Shown in pieces: positions 7,933 through 16,229 of a stretch of 64,000 nt of DNA (positions are counted from its first letter, which is position 1; every line of letters begins with the position of its first letter). The stretch is from Phycisphaeraceae bacterium. Its GTDB lineage: Bacteria > Planctomycetota > Phycisphaerae > Phycisphaerales > UBA1924. The DNA lies in contig CP060234.1 of NCBI GenBank assembly GCA_023898685.1, forward strand, positions 2,294,001 to 2,358,000. Reading direction: 5' to 3'. A program made the translations under genes and the position numbers. A model generated the notes under the pieces. It was given only the letters and a program-made list of their open reading frames with translations. It did no database searches and was not told the origin of the DNA.

Positions 7933-8988
7933 ATGAGCTTCTATCAACTCGATTTCGAGCGTGAGATCGGCGAACTCGAGGCGAGGATCGCGGCGGCCGA
8001 GCGGGCGCGGCCGGGCGAGGGTGTGCCCGCGTTGCGAGGCATCGAGGCCGGCGTCGCGGGTGAACCCGAAGACGCGGAGGCGCTCCGGCGTGAGCGCGAT
8101 GAGCGGCTCGGGCAGATCTACGGATCGTTGTCGAGCTGGGACGTCGTGCGTGTGGCCCGCCACCCGGACCGGCCCCAGACGCGGGACTACATCCGCATGA
8201 TGTGCCGCGATTTCGCTGAGTTACACGGCGATCGGCGGTTCGGTGACGACCCGGCGATCGTGACGGGCTTCGCGAGGCTGGGGCGGCACAAGGTGCTGGT
8301 GGTGGGGCACCAGAAGGGGAAGGACACGCAGGAGAAGCTTGCCTGCCACTTCGGGTGTGCGCACCCGGAGGGCTATCGCAAGGCGCTGGCGAAGATGAAG
8401 CTGGCCGAGAAGTTCGGGCTGCCGATCGTGACGCTGGTCGACACACCCGGCGCCTATCCGGGGCTGGGGGCTGAGGAACGGGGGCAGGCCGAGGCGATCG
8501 CGGTGAACCTGCGGGAGATGAGCCGGCTGCGCGTGCCGATCGTGTCGGTGGTGATCGGCGAGGGGGGCTCGGGCGGGGCGCTCGGGATCGCGGTGGCGGA
8601 CAAGGTGGGGATGCTGGAGTTCTCCTGGTACTCGGTGATCAGCCCGGAGGGGTGTGCCGCGATTCTGTGGAAGCAGGCGAACGACCAGACGACCCGGGCG
8701 GCGGCGGAGGCGCTGCGGCTGACGGCGCGTCACAACATCGAACTGGGGATCGTCGACGAGATCATCCCGGAGGCGCTCGGTGGGGCGCACAGAGATCCGA
8801 CAGGCACGGCGCAACGGCTGGGCGCCTGGCTCGGAGCGCAGATCGACCAGCTTGTCGGCCTGTCGGCCGAGGACTTGATCGCGCGCCGCTACCAGCGATT
8901 CCGGACGCTCGGGAGCGTTTCAGAGCGGGCCCCCGCGGGCCCCCCGGTCGGCGATGACACGGCCGCGGGGCGGGTTTCGCCGGCGTGA
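7933..8988 (+). CDS. accA: Acetyl-CoA carboxylase carboxyltransferase subunit alpha
   Basis: AccA and AccD form the carboxyltransferase that moves the carboxyl group from biotin to acetyl-CoA, making malonyl-CoA for fatty acid synthesis. The product is 351 residues. It starts with the family's usual N-terminus (FYQLDFEREIGELEARI) and contains TGFARLGRHKVLVVGHQKG, VDTPGAYPGLGAEERGQ, GEGGSGGALGIAVAD and YSVISPEGCAAILWK. The ATG at 7933 was chosen over an upstream GTG in the same frame because a GGAG lies six bases before it and the family N-terminus begins here. accD is not nearby. Confidence 0.94.
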   Translation: MSFYQLDFEREIGELEARIAAAERARPGEGVPALRGIEAGVAGEPEDAEALRRERDERLGQIYGSLSSWDVVRVARHPDRPQTRDYIRMMCRDFAELHGDRRFGDDPAIVTGFARLGRHKVLVVGHQKGKDTQEKLACHFGCAHPEGYRKALAKMKLAEKFGLPIVTLVDTPGAYPGLGAEERGQAEAIAVNLREMSRLRVPIVSVVIGEGGSGGALGIAVADKVGMLEFSWYSVISPEGCAAILWKQANDQTTRAAAEALRLTARHNIELGIVDEIIPEALGGAHRDPTGTAQRLGAWLGAQIDQLVGLSAEDLIARRYQRFRTLGSVSERAPAGPPVGDDTAAGRVSPA

Positions 8989-9040
8989 CGCTCGCCGGGC
9001 GGTGATGTTCCTCATCCGGGCGTCTAGGCTGCCCGCGGCT

Positions 9041-9069
9041 TTGACTTCGACGGTACCCCCGTCTAGATT
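9041..9069 (+). promoter_or_regulatory. Sigma-70-type promoter for the H1/DksA fusion gene
   Basis: TTGACT (9041-9046), a 17-base spacer and TAGATT (9064-9069). The -35 matches consensus at five of six positions and the -10 at four of six. A transcript would begin near 9076, giving a leader of about 55 bases. This is the clearest canonical promoter in the window. Confidence 0.6.
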
Positions 9070-9131
9070 TCGCCCCGTCGGCGGTCGCCACGCCGTGAGG
9101 GTGTACGATCCCACTCGAATTGGGGTTTGTC

Positions 9132-10184
9132 TTGGCGAAATCTTCTCGAACAAAGAAGTCCGCCACGAAGAAGACCTCGGCGAAGTCGCGTCCGGCTTCA
9201 CGTGGGGGTGGGGGGCGTTCACGGTCGGCGGGGAAGCCCGCGACCAAGAAGGCGGCGAAGAAAACCGGTCGGGCGTCGACCGCGACGACGAAGGCGAAGG
9301 CTGGGAAGGCTGTCAGGAAGAAGTCGACGGCGAAGAAGGCCGCGACGAAGAAGCCGACGGCGAAAAAGGCGGCCCGGACGTCGGCCAAAAAGGCGACCGG
9401 GCGGAAATCGACCCCGAAACAGGCGGCCCCCAAGAAGGCTACGGCGAAGGCCGGACCCGCAAAGGTCGGGAAAAAACAGACCTCGAAGTCTGTGAAATCG
9501 CCGGCCTCGGGTGCGGCGAAGGCCGGCGCTGAGCGTGAGGCGAAGGCCCCGCCGGCGAAACCGGCGGCGGCCGGTTCCGAGGCCAAGGGCGGCGCGGATT
9601 CGAAATCGGGAGGTCGGAAGGGCATCACGATCGTGTCGAAGCGGCCGGCGCGGAAAGCGAGGTCGAAGCCCGTTCCGCGGTCGTTCACGATGCCGGGTGA
9701 CCGGCTGCTGGGCCCGGGCTCGCCGATCCGCAAGCCGCTGATCCCGTCGGGTCCGTCGGCGGCGCCGGCGTCGAAGATCGGGAGGGGTGATCCTTCGGCG
9801 CCTCGGAAGTCACCGTTCGGGAAGCGGGAGTTGACGAAGTATCGCAAACTCCTGCTCGCGAAGCGGTCGGAACTGCTGGGCGACATGGAGCAGATCGAGA
9901 CGGACGCGCTGCGCGGGGAATCGGGCGATCTCAGCCATTTCCCGCAGCACATGGCCGACCAGGGGTCGGACAGCTTCGAGCGTTCGCTCTCGCTCGATCT
10001 GGCGGCGGCGGACCGGCGGCTGATCAAGGAGATCGACGACGCGCTGCGTCGCATCGACGACGGGACGTTCGGCCTGTGCCTGATGACCGGCAAGCCCATT
10101 GCCATGGCGAGGTTGAACGAGCTCCCGTGGGCGAGGCACTCGATCGAGGCGGCCCGCGAGATCGAACGGCGCGGGGGGGCGTGA
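9132..10184 (+). CDS. Histone H1-like/DksA-TraR fusion protein
   Basis: The first 190 residues are dominated by Lys, Ala, Thr and Ser in KKA/AKK-type repeats, as in eukaryotic H1 tails and AlgP/Hc1-like proteins, and should bind DNA. A linker follows. The last 120 residues form a DksA/TraR-like domain: a coiled coil (LTKYRKLLLAKRSELLGDM to DDALRRIDDG) and the start of a C4 finger (GTFGLC). Only one of the four zinc cysteines remains: the second position is Thr (CLMT) and the last pair is replaced in ARHSIEAA. DksA proteins enter the RNA polymerase secondary channel. Here the DNA-binding tail could tether such a factor to the nucleoid. The start is a TTG at 9132, giving MAKSSRTKK behind a GGGG box; another TTG at 9120 is in frame. 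Confidence 0.85.
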   Translation: MAKSSRTKKSATKKTSAKSRPASRGGGGRSRSAGKPATKKAAKKTGRASTATTKAKAGKAVRKKSTAKKAATKKPTAKKAARTSAKKATGRKSTPKQAAPKKATAKAGPAKVGKKQTSKSVKSPASGAAKAGAEREAKAPPAKPAAAGSEAKGGADSKSGGRKGITIVSKRPARKARSKPVPRSFTMPGDRLLGPGSPIRKPLIPSGPSAAPASKIGRGDPSAPRKSPFGKRELTKYRKLLLAKRSELLGDMEQIETDALRGESGDLSHFPQHMADQGSDSFERSLSLDLAAADRRLIKEIDDALRRIDDGTFGLCLMTGKPIAMARLNELPWARHSIEAAREIERRGGA

Positions 10185-10185
10185 G

Positions 10186-10827
10186 GTGGTGACCGGCCCG
10201 CTCCGCCCGCCGGGACGCGGCGCGTGGGTGACGCTGCTGGCGGCGCTCCTGTTCGGCGTGGCGACCGACCTGGGATCGAAATGGGCGGCGTTCAGGTGGA
10301 TCGCGGGGGCCCCCGTGACTGTGAGCCGGGAGGCCGTGCTCTCGGTGGATCACCTGGGGGCGTTGCTGCCGCCTCACAACCCTGTCGTGGTGATCCCGAG
10401 CGTCTTGGATCTGACGCTGGTGCTGAACCCCGGTGCGGTCTTTGGGATCGGGGCGGGGCAGCGATGGCTGTTCATCGGGTTCACGCTGCTCGCGGTCGTG
10501 TTCTCGCTCTGGATCTTTCTGAAGTGGACCACGGCGCAAGATCGCCTGGCGCACCTGGCGTTGGGGCTGCTGCTCTCGGGCGGGATCGGGAACCTGTACG
10601 ACCGGCTGCGTTTCGCGTGCGTGCGGGATTTCCTGCACCCGCTCCCCGGCGTGCGGCTGCCGTGGGGGATCACCTGGCCCAACGGGTCGGACGAGGTGTG
10701 GCCGTACGTGTCGAACCTCGCGGATCTGTGGCTGATCGTGGGCATCGCGGTGCTGCTGGTGTACAGCTGGCGGAAGCCCGGGCATCACGAGGCGGGGGAG
10801 CGGGTCGAGGCCGACGAGGGAGGCTGA
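10186..10827 (+). CDS. lspA: Lipoprotein signal peptidase (signal peptidase II)
   Basis: LspA removes signal peptides from prolipoproteins in the inner membrane. The 213-residue product has four hydrophobic helices and the family blocks NPGAVFGI (residues 81-88), GGIGNLYDRL followed by VRDFL with the first catalytic Asp (D148), and SNLADLW with the second (D180). It is longer than the usual 160-170 residues because of an extended N-terminus and a roughly 25-residue insert around 50-75. It begins at a GTG one base after the stop of the H1/DksA gene, so the two are probably one transcript. A second in-frame GTG at 10189 is equally possible. A hairpin follows 28 bases after the stop. Confidence 0.9.
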   Translation: MVTGPLRPPGRGAWVTLLAALLFGVATDLGSKWAAFRWIAGAPVTVSREAVLSVDHLGALLPPHNPVVVIPSVLDLTLVLNPGAVFGIGAGQRWLFIGFTLLAVVFSLWIFLKWTTAQDRLAHLALGLLLSGGIGNLYDRLRFACVRDFLHPLPGVRLPWGITWPNGSDEVWPYVSNLADLWLIVGIAVLLVYSWRKPGHHEAGERVEADEGG

Positions 10828-10855
10828 GGCTGGATCCGATCTCCTCGGTCAGAAT

Positions 10856-10875
10856 ACCCGGGCTCGCGCCCGGGT
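10856..10875 (+). terminator. CCCGGGC hairpin after lspA
   Basis: A perfect seven-base stem (ACCCGGG/CCCGGGT) plus flanking GC pairs closes on a short loop, followed by TCTCGTTCTG. Nearly identical hairpins sit at 11411-11430 and 13664-13687, each at a gene end. The T-tract is weak, so termination is likely but not certain. Confidence 0.5.
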
Positions 10876-10886
10876 CTCGTTCTGCA

Positions 10887-10892
10887 TATGCT
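10887..10892 (+). promoter_or_regulatory. -10 element of the acetyltransferase gene
   Basis: TATGCT lies exactly six bases before the GTG start at 10899 and no Shine-Dalgarno sequence is present, matching the leaderless spacing seen at lpxB, ftsW and proC. No clear -35 box. Confidence 0.4.
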
Positions 10893-10898
10893 CGCTCC

Positions 10899-11387
10899 GT
10901 GAACGAACAAGGGACAACCTCATCGCCCCGGGTTGAGCTGCGCCCCGTGCGGCCCGGCGATCTGGGCGTGTTGCACGCGCACGAATGCGACGCCGAATCG
11001 GGCCGGATGGCGGGGGTCAAGCCGCGCGACGAGGCGACGTTCCGGGCGCGGTGGGCGAGCGTTTTCGAGGACGCGACCGTGGTGCCCCGGGCCATCGTGG
11101 TCGACGGCGAGCTCGCGGGGCAGGTGACGTGCTTCGAGCGCGACGGGCAGCCCTGGATCGGGTACTGGATCGGGCGGGATTGGTGGGGACGGGGGATCGC
11201 GACGCGGGCGCTGGGGGCGCTGCTGGGCGAGGTTGAACGGCGGCCGCTGTACGCGATGGTCGCGAGCTGGAACGCGGCGTCGCGGCGTGTGCTCGAGCGG
11301 AACGGGTTCGAGCTGACCGGGAGCCGGGTGGAGCCCGAGACGGATCGGTACATGGCGGCGGAGGTTCAATTGTTCCGGCTTGATTGA
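10899..11387 (+). CDS. GNAT-family N-acetyltransferase
   Basis: A 162-residue acyltransferase with the GNAT fold. It shows the N-terminal ELRPVRPGDLGVLHAHE strand-helix, the acetyl-CoA pyrophosphate loop in GRDWWGRGIATRALGALL, and the C-terminal SWNAASRRVLERNGFELTG typical of the RimJ/RimL subgroup. The substrate is unknown; that subgroup acetylates protein N-termini, antibiotics or small amines. The frame is open far upstream through lspA, but protein-like sequence begins at the GTG at 10899. It converges on the TPR-like gene with a hairpin between. Confidence 0.85.
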   Translation: MNEQGTTSSPRVELRPVRPGDLGVLHAHECDAESGRMAGVKPRDEATFRARWASVFEDATVVPRAIVVDGELAGQVTCFERDGQPWIGYWIGRDWWGRGIATRALGALLGEVERRPLYAMVASWNAASRRVLERNGFELTGSRVEPETDRYMAAEVQLFRLD

Positions 11388-11410
11388 TGGGAGCGAGGTT
11401 CGGGAAGAAC

Positions 11411-11430
11411 ACCCGGGCTTGCGCCCGGGT
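11411..11430. terminator. CCCGGGC hairpin between converging genes
   Basis: ACCCGGGCTTGCGCCCGGGT forms a near-perfect stem, followed on the plus strand by CTCGTTTCGT. It lies between the acetyltransferase stop and the stop of the converging TPR-like gene and could serve both. Confidence 0.55.
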
Positions 11431-11470
11431 CTCGTTTCGTCCGGCTCGCTGAGGTCGCTTGCTCGACTGG

Positions 11471-12436
11471 TCAGGCCTGGGCCATCGTCGCGGCCTTCTC
11501 GCGGACGCCGTCGATGACGCCGCGGATTTCCTCGGCCATGCGGGTGTTGGGGAACTCGCGGATGATGCGTTCACCGACGTCGGCGGCGCGCCGCCAGTCG
11601 CGGTCCTGCACGGAGAGCTTGAACTGGACGCCCAGGTTCTCGCGGGCCTGGCCGATCACGCCCCGCGCGAGCTCGCGGTAGGGCTCGGCCTCGACCTCGG
11701 TGAGGTAGTTGTCGAGTTCCTTGAGCAGGTCGTGCGCTTCTTCGACGCGGCCTTCCTTGGCGGCGTTGAGGAAGCGGCGTTCAATGTCGGCCTTGTAGCG
11801 CTCGCGAGCCCGCTCGACGCGGTGGCGCAGGCCATCGACGCGCGGCGAATCCGGGTAGACGCGGGTGATGCGGGCGGCCTCGGAGGCGGCCTCGTCCCAC
11901 TGACCCCGGACGATGAGCGCGTCGAGGTTGCGGACGGCGTCGCCCACCTTGCGGTCGATCGACTCGGAGCGGGTGCGATCGACACGCTGGCGGAACTCTT
12001 CGGCTTCGGCGCGGTAGCCGAAGCGTTCGGCGAGCTCCTTGACGAGGATGGTGGCGGCGTCCCAGTCCTGGGCGGCGATGTCCTCCTCGATAGCGAGGCA
12101 GAGGATGTCGCGCTCGCGGCGGCGGTTGAGCACGCGGCGGGCGTCGTCGGAGAGGGTCTGCTCCTCGGCGAGACGCTCGAGGGCGGCGGTCATGCTGGCG
12201 AGGCGGGCGATGGGGGCCGACCCGGTCGAACCACGGATGGCGGCGACGAGCGGGGCGAGAAGGAGCACGCCGATCACGCCGATGAGGCCCGCGAGGAGGA
12301 GTTCACCGGAGCCGCGGTCGGCCCCGATGTAGATCAGCACGGCCGAGAGCAGTCCGACGACGGTGTAGACGACGATGGTCCAGAGGGGCGGGGCGGGGGT
12401 TGGCCCGAACCCGGAATTCGGAACACGTGACGCCAT
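11471..12436 (-). CDS. Membrane-anchored TPR-like helical repeat protein
   Basis: The 321-residue product has two adjacent transmembrane helices near the N-terminus (about residues 18-40 and 46-66). A long all-helical part then carries repeats of roughly 35 residues such as QDWDAATILVKELAERF, GQWDEAASEAARITRVYP and RDWRRAADVGERIIREFP. These are tetratricopeptide-type hairpins, which usually act as protein-binding scaffolds. A GGAGG sits a few bases before the ATG at 12436. No enzyme motif is present. It stands alone, converging with the acetyltransferase gene. Confidence 0.75.
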   Translation of the reverse strand: MASRVPNSGFGPTPAPPLWTIVVYTVVGLLSAVLIYIGADRGSGELLLAGLIGVIGVLLLAPLVAAIRGSTGSAPIARLASMTAALERLAEEQTLSDDARRVLNRRRERDILCLAIEEDIAAQDWDAATILVKELAERFGYRAEAEEFRQRVDRTRSESIDRKVGDAVRNLDALIVRGQWDEAASEAARITRVYPDSPRVDGLRHRVERARERYKADIERRFLNAAKEGRVEEAHDLLKELDNYLTEVEAEPYRELARGVIGQARENLGVQFKLSVQDRDWRRAADVGERIIREFPNTRMAEEIRGVIDGVREKAATMAQA

Positions 12437-12485
12437 GGCTCCGCCTCCGTTTCGTTGCTCGCGGGGCGGGGGCCCCGCGGGTGGG

Positions 12486-12854
12486 TCAGCTTCCGGGGAC
12501 CGGTTCCCCGCAGTCGCGTTCCATGGGCACCATGCACAGGAACCGCAGCGGCTGGTCGCCGCCGGCTCGGAACTGGTGCTCGTGGTTCTTCGGGACGTAG
12601 ATCACGTCGCCGCCCCGGATGGGCCTGAACTCGCCCTCGAGGAGCACCTCGCCCGATCCGGAGACGATGTAGACCTCGTGCTCGAAGTCGTGGCTGTGGC
12701 GGGGCGTGTGGCCCGCGGGCTCGACCTCGAACTGGCGGAGGGCAAAGGTGGGGGCGCCGTCGTCGCGTCCGACCATGACGGCCATGGAGGCGCCGACGAC
12801 GCCCTCCATCTCGACCTTCTTCTTCGGAGTCTCGTCAATATTCCGGATCAGCAT
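12486..12854 (-). CDS. Cupin-domain protein
   Basis: A 122-residue single-domain cupin. Cupin motif 1 supplies H53, H55 and E60 (PRHSHDFEHEVYIVSGSG) and motif 2 the last metal ligand near H93 (YVPKNHEHQF). Small cupins of this type bind Mn, Fe or Zn and act as isomerases, dioxygenases or ligand sensors; the substrate cannot be told. The ATG at 12854 is used because sequence upstream in the same frame is a shadow of the diverging hydrolase gene, and a GGAG precedes it. It ends 49 bases from the TPR-like gene start, so they may be co-transcribed. Confidence 0.8.
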   Translation of the reverse strand: MLIRNIDETPKKKVEMEGVVGASMAVMVGRDDGAPTFALRQFEVEPAGHTPRHSHDFEHEVYIVSGSGEVLLEGEFRPIRGGDVIYVPKNHEHQFRAGGDQPLRFLCMVPMERDCGEPVPGS

Positions 12855-12911
12855 CGCTCGCTCCGCTGGGTGATCGCTCGCTCGGCGGGGGCCGGCCCTC
12901 TGGTTCCATTC

Positions 12912-12917
12912 TACACT
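12912..12917 (+). promoter_or_regulatory. -10 element of the MBL-fold hydrolase gene
   Basis: TACACT is nine bases before the ATG at 12927, with no Shine-Dalgarno sequence. A start about seven bases after the hexamer would give a leader of two bases or less. Confidence 0.35.
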
Positions 12918-12926
12918 GATCGATCC

Positions 12927-13583
12927 ATGACCGACCCACACTCCATCGAGATCGAGACGTTCTGTCTGGGTCCATATCAGACCAACTGCTACGTCGTGCG
13001 CAGCCGAGCGGGCGGGAAAGACGCCTGCTGGGTGGCGGATATGAGCTTTGATTCGGGGGTGCTGCTCGGGCGGGTAGACCAGCTCGGGCTGGTTCCGGAG
13101 GCGTTCGTGCTGACGCACGCCCACGTGGACCACATCGCGGGGCTATTCGGGGCAAGAAAGCGGTTTCCGGCGACGCCGATCTGGATTCACGAAGCGGAGG
13201 AACTGTGGCTGCTCGACGCGGAGCGGAACCTCTCGGCGCTCTCGCCGATGCCTATGACCGCCCCGCCGGCGGACCGGCTGCTGCGCGACGGGGATGAGCT
13301 GGCGCTGGGGGGGCACGTGTGGCGCGTGCTGCACACGCCGGGGCATTCGCCCGGGGGCGTGTCGCTCTATCAGGCGGAGGCGGGCGTGTGCCTGTGCGGC
13401 GACGCTCTGTTCGCGGGATCGATCGGGCGGACGGACTTCCCGGGGAGTGACTTCGCGACGCTGGAGCGGTCGATCCGGGAGAAGCTGTACACGCTGCCGG
13501 GGGAGACGGTGCTGTACCCGGGGCATGGGCCGGCGACGACGGTTGGGGCCGAGAAGGCGACGAATCCGTTTGTGCGGGGGTGA
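12927..13583 (+). CDS. MBL-fold metallohydrolase (glyoxalase II-like)
   Basis: A 218-residue metallo-beta-lactamase-fold hydrolase with the full dinuclear metal set: HAHVDH (H64, H66, D68, H69), H140 in HTPGHSPGG, D159 in CGDALF and H200 in LYPGHGP. This arrangement and the short length match the glyoxalase II-like group (YcbL/GloC type), which hydrolyses thioesters such as S-lactoylglutathione. The actual substrate is not shown by the sequence. It diverges from the cupin gene and converges with the POT transporter gene. Confidence 0.88.
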   Translation: MTDPHSIEIETFCLGPYQTNCYVVRSRAGGKDACWVADMSFDSGVLLGRVDQLGLVPEAFVLTHAHVDHIAGLFGARKRFPATPIWIHEAEELWLLDAERNLSALSPMPMTAPPADRLLRDGDELALGGHVWRVLHTPGHSPGGVSLYQAEAGVCLCGDALFAGSIGRTDFPGSDFATLERSIREKLYTLPGETVLYPGHGPATTVGAEKATNPFVRG

Positions 13584-13663
13584 GACGACTCCCGAGGTGA
13601 GGCCCGACGCGCCCTTTGGGCGGGTCGGGGCACCTGGGCTTCGCGACTATGCGGGTAATGAAA

Positions 13664-13687
13664 ACACCCGGGCTTGAGCCCGGGTGT
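13664..13687. terminator. CCCGGGC hairpin between converging genes
   Basis: ACACCCGGGCTTGAGCCCGGGTGT is a perfect 10-base stem on a four-base loop, followed by CGTTCGTC on the plus strand. It lies between the MBL hydrolase stop and the stop of the converging transporter gene and belongs to the same hairpin group as 10856 and 11411. Confidence 0.6.
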
Positions 13688-13716
13688 CGTTCGTCATCGT
13701 GACTGGCGCGTCGGGG

Positions 13717-15459
13717 TCAGCCGCGGCCGTGCATCATTTTCTTGATGACGGGCGAAAGGAGGGCGATGAGCACACCCGCGCCGATGGGGAAGACGACGAG
13801 CATGAGATAGAAACCGGGCAGGCCCTCGATGATGAAGTTGTACTTGGCGGGCTCACCGTTCTCGCCCGGGAGGAACTGGGTTGAGAAGGCGGCGATCCAG
13901 CCGGCGAGGAAGTTGGAGCCCGCCATGGAGAGGAACCAGACGCCCATCATCAGCGACTGGAGGCGCTGCGGGGCGAGTTTGGTGACCATCGACAGGCCGA
14001 CGGGCGAGAGGCACAATTCGCCCCAGGTGACGACGATGTAGGAGATGAGCAGCCACTGCGGCCCGGCGAGGTGGCCCTTGGCGTCGATCGCGCCGAACAC
14101 CATCGCGATGAAGGAGAGGCCCAGGAGCCAGAGCCCGAAGGCGAACTTCATCGGGGTCGACGGGTCGGCCTTGTGCTTGGCGAGGAAGATCCAGAGCCAG
14201 GAGAAGATCGGGGCGCACGCGACGATGGTGAGCGCGTTGACCGACTGGTACCACGTGGCGGGGAACTCGGTCATGTCGCCCAGGCCGACGAGCCAGCCGC
14301 GGCTCTTGCAGATGGCGAGCACGGAGATCCCGGCGCCGATCAAGGCGAGGGTCCACATGATGAACTTGCCGAACCCCTTGCGGGCAACATCCATCTTGAA
14401 CGTGATGATGCGGGGGAGCAGGAAGGCGATGCCCAGGATCAGGACAAGCGGCCAGCCGACGGGCTTGCCGGGCTCGAGGCAGAACTGGCGGAACCAGTCC
14501 GGCAGCCACAGGGAGCGGTCGGTGCGCTCGGCCGCGAAGACGTTCATGGACGAGCCGGCCTGCTCGAAGGCGGTCCAGAAGAAGATGTTGCCCAGCAGGG
14601 CGAGGATCAGCACGACGCCGATGCGCTGGAAGTCGATCGAGTTGAGCGGTCGGGTGGCCTCGTGCTCGTCGATCTCGGCCTGCTTGATCTCCTCGGGGGT
14701 TGGCTCGGCGCCGGCGAGGTGGGTGGGCTTGTGGTGGGGCGGGAGCCCGATGCCCTTGAGGTAGTAGGGCCTGAAGATCTGGTAGAAGATCAGCCCCAGG
14801 ACCATGCCCACGGCGGCGGCACCGAAGCCCCAGTGCCAGCCGACGGTCTCTCCCAGCGTGCCCGCGACGAGCGGGGACAGGAACGCGCCGAGGTTGATGC
14901 CCATGTAGAAGATGGTGAAGCCCGAGTCGCGGCGGGGGTCGTCGCGGCCGTAGAGCTGGCTGACCATGACCGAGACGCAGGGCTTGAAGAAGCCCGTGCC
15001 GATGATGATGAGGGCGAGCCCCAGCATGAAGACGAGGAACTTGCCGGGGCTGGTCTGGAGGTTGACGACTTCGCCGGCGGAGATGCCGAAGAACTCGGTG
15101 CAGGCGAGGGTGATGTGGCCCGCGGCGATAATCCAGCCCCCGATGAGCATGGATCGGTTGGTGCCCAGGAACTTGTCGGCGAGCCAGCCCCCGATGAGCG
15201 GGGTGAGGTAGACCGACATGGTGTAGATGCCGTAGAGCTTGGCGGCGTGGGACTCGGTCCACCCGAAGCCCGGGTTGGTGTTGGCCGTGCCGTCGGCGAG
15301 GGTTTCGGATGTCGAGGCGATGAGGTAGAGGACGAGCAGGGCCCTCATGCCGTAGTAGCTGAAGCGTTCCCACATCTCGGTGATGAAGAGCACCCAGAGC
15401 CCGGCGGGATGGTCGCTCCTGGTGCTGGTGCCGTTGGTGAGGTCCTGCTGGTCACTCAT
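13717..15459 (-). CDS. POT/PTR2-family proton-coupled peptide transporter
   Basis: The 580-residue product is a major-facilitator protein of the proton-dependent oligopeptide transporter family, which imports di- and tripeptides. The ExxERFxYYG motif (EMWERFSYYG, starting at E28) is intact and couples protons to peptide in known members. GWLADKFLGTNRSM matches the loop 2-3 motif, and GTGFFKPCVSVMVSQLY is typical of the family. About 14 hydrophobic segments are visible, so it may carry the two extra helices of bacterial POTs. The ATG at 15459 follows a CCGGAGGCC ribosome site. A TATGCT box (15489-15484) may be its -10. Confidence 0.9.
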   Translation of the reverse strand: MSDQQDLTNGTSTRSDHPAGLWVLFITEMWERFSYYGMRALLVLYLIASTSETLADGTANTNPGFGWTESHAAKLYGIYTMSVYLTPLIGGWLADKFLGTNRSMLIGGWIIAAGHITLACTEFFGISAGEVVNLQTSPGKFLVFMLGLALIIIGTGFFKPCVSVMVSQLYGRDDPRRDSGFTIFYMGINLGAFLSPLVAGTLGETVGWHWGFGAAAVGMVLGLIFYQIFRPYYLKGIGLPPHHKPTHLAGAEPTPEEIKQAEIDEHEATRPLNSIDFQRIGVVLILALLGNIFFWTAFEQAGSSMNVFAAERTDRSLWLPDWFRQFCLEPGKPVGWPLVLILGIAFLLPRIITFKMDVARKGFGKFIMWTLALIGAGISVLAICKSRGWLVGLGDMTEFPATWYQSVNALTIVACAPIFSWLWIFLAKHKADPSTPMKFAFGLWLLGLSFIAMVFGAIDAKGHLAGPQWLLISYIVVTWGELCLSPVGLSMVTKLAPQRLQSLMMGVWFLSMAGSNFLAGWIAAFSTQFLPGENGEPAKYNFIIEGLPGFYLMLVVFPIGAGVLIALLSPVIKKMMHGRG

Positions 15460-15585
15460 ATTCGTTGGCCTCCGGGAGTGGACAGCATAGTGGACCGGGG
15501 TTGATCGTGCGAGCGCGGCGTACCGTATTCGATCCGAACAGTGCCCGGCGAGGGTACGCATGAGTGCGTCACACGCGGTGACGCG

Positions 15586-16197
15586 TCATTCTTCATTCGT
15601 GACGATCAGATCGGCCGAGGCGCGGTAATCGGCGGCGAAGCGGGCGAATGTGGGGTCGGCGACGTCGTGGAAGAAGGCCCGCGCGGCTTCGACGCCCATG
15701 CCGCGTTCGCCCCGTTGTTCGATGGCCTCCCAGCGTTGCCAGCGGGTGGCGGGGGGTGCATCGACGTAGACAGCCAAGTTGAGTGATTCTCGGACGAGGG
15801 TGTGGAGGGCGAAGAGGCCCTCGAGAACGATCGGGCCGGTCGCGGGGCCGATTGGGCGCGTGCCGGTGCGGCGGTGCTCGTGGAAGGACCACGTGGGGAT
15901 GTCGGCGGGGCGACCCTTGCGGAGTTGTTGCAGGTGCCGGTTGAGAAGGGGGAGATCGGCGTGCTCGGGGAGATCTCGCTCGCGGACGGGGAGGCCTTCG
16001 TAGTCGGGCAGGTAGTCATCGGTGGAGAGGACGAGGCCGTGGGTGGATTCGGCGATGATCGAGGCGAGGGTCGACTTGCCGGCGCCGGCGGGGCCGGTGA
16101 TGCCGAGGACGGGATGGGGGGAGGCGAGGCCGGCGAGGCGGTCGAGGATGTGGGCGGGGGCGGCTTGCCAGTCGATGGATTCGGGATTCGGTGACAT
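15586..16197 (-). CDS. Uridine kinase-like P-loop protein
   Basis: A 203-residue P-loop protein of the uridine kinase/phosphoribulokinase group. Walker A is GPAGAGKST (residues 35-43). STDDYLPDYEGLPVRERDLPEHADLP matches the substrate loop in spacing, and IVLEGLFALH is the Walker B-like strand. Uridine kinase phosphorylates uridine or cytidine; other members act on pantothenate or ribulose-5-phosphate, so the substrate is uncertain. It lies just after the purine cluster on the same strand but behind a palindrome, so co-regulation is not shown. The ATG at 16197 is chosen because a -10-like TATGTT lies seven bases before it; an ATG at 16209 would fall inside that box. Confidence 0.75.
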   Translation of the reverse strand: MSPNPESIDWQAAPAHILDRLAGLASPHPVLGITGPAGAGKSTLASIIAESTHGLVLSTDDYLPDYEGLPVRERDLPEHADLPLLNRHLQQLRKGRPADIPTWSFHEHRRTGTRPIGPATGPIVLEGLFALHTLVRESLNLAVYVDAPPATRWQRWEAIEQRGERGMGVEAARAFFHDVADPTFARFAADYRASADLIVTNEE

Positions 16198-16204
16198 GCG
16201 ACGA

Positions 16205-16210
16205 AACATA
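16205..16210 (-). promoter_or_regulatory. -10 element of the uridine kinase-like gene
   Basis: TATGTT read on the minus strand, seven bases before the ATG at 16197, without a Shine-Dalgarno sequence. Leaderless spacing like that at lpxB and proC. Confidence 0.35.
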
Positions 16211-16229
16211 GAGCGCCGAGCATCTCCCG

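Noticed and set aside
9140..9500. Lysine/alanine-rich repeat DNA that could be taken for a tandem repeat array
   Set aside because: The repetition is at codon level in a protein tail; there is no exact repeated unit at DNA level.
10888..10904. ATG at 10888 as start of the acetyltransferase
   Set aside because: It is in another frame and meets a stop after four codons; the GTG at 10899 is in frame.
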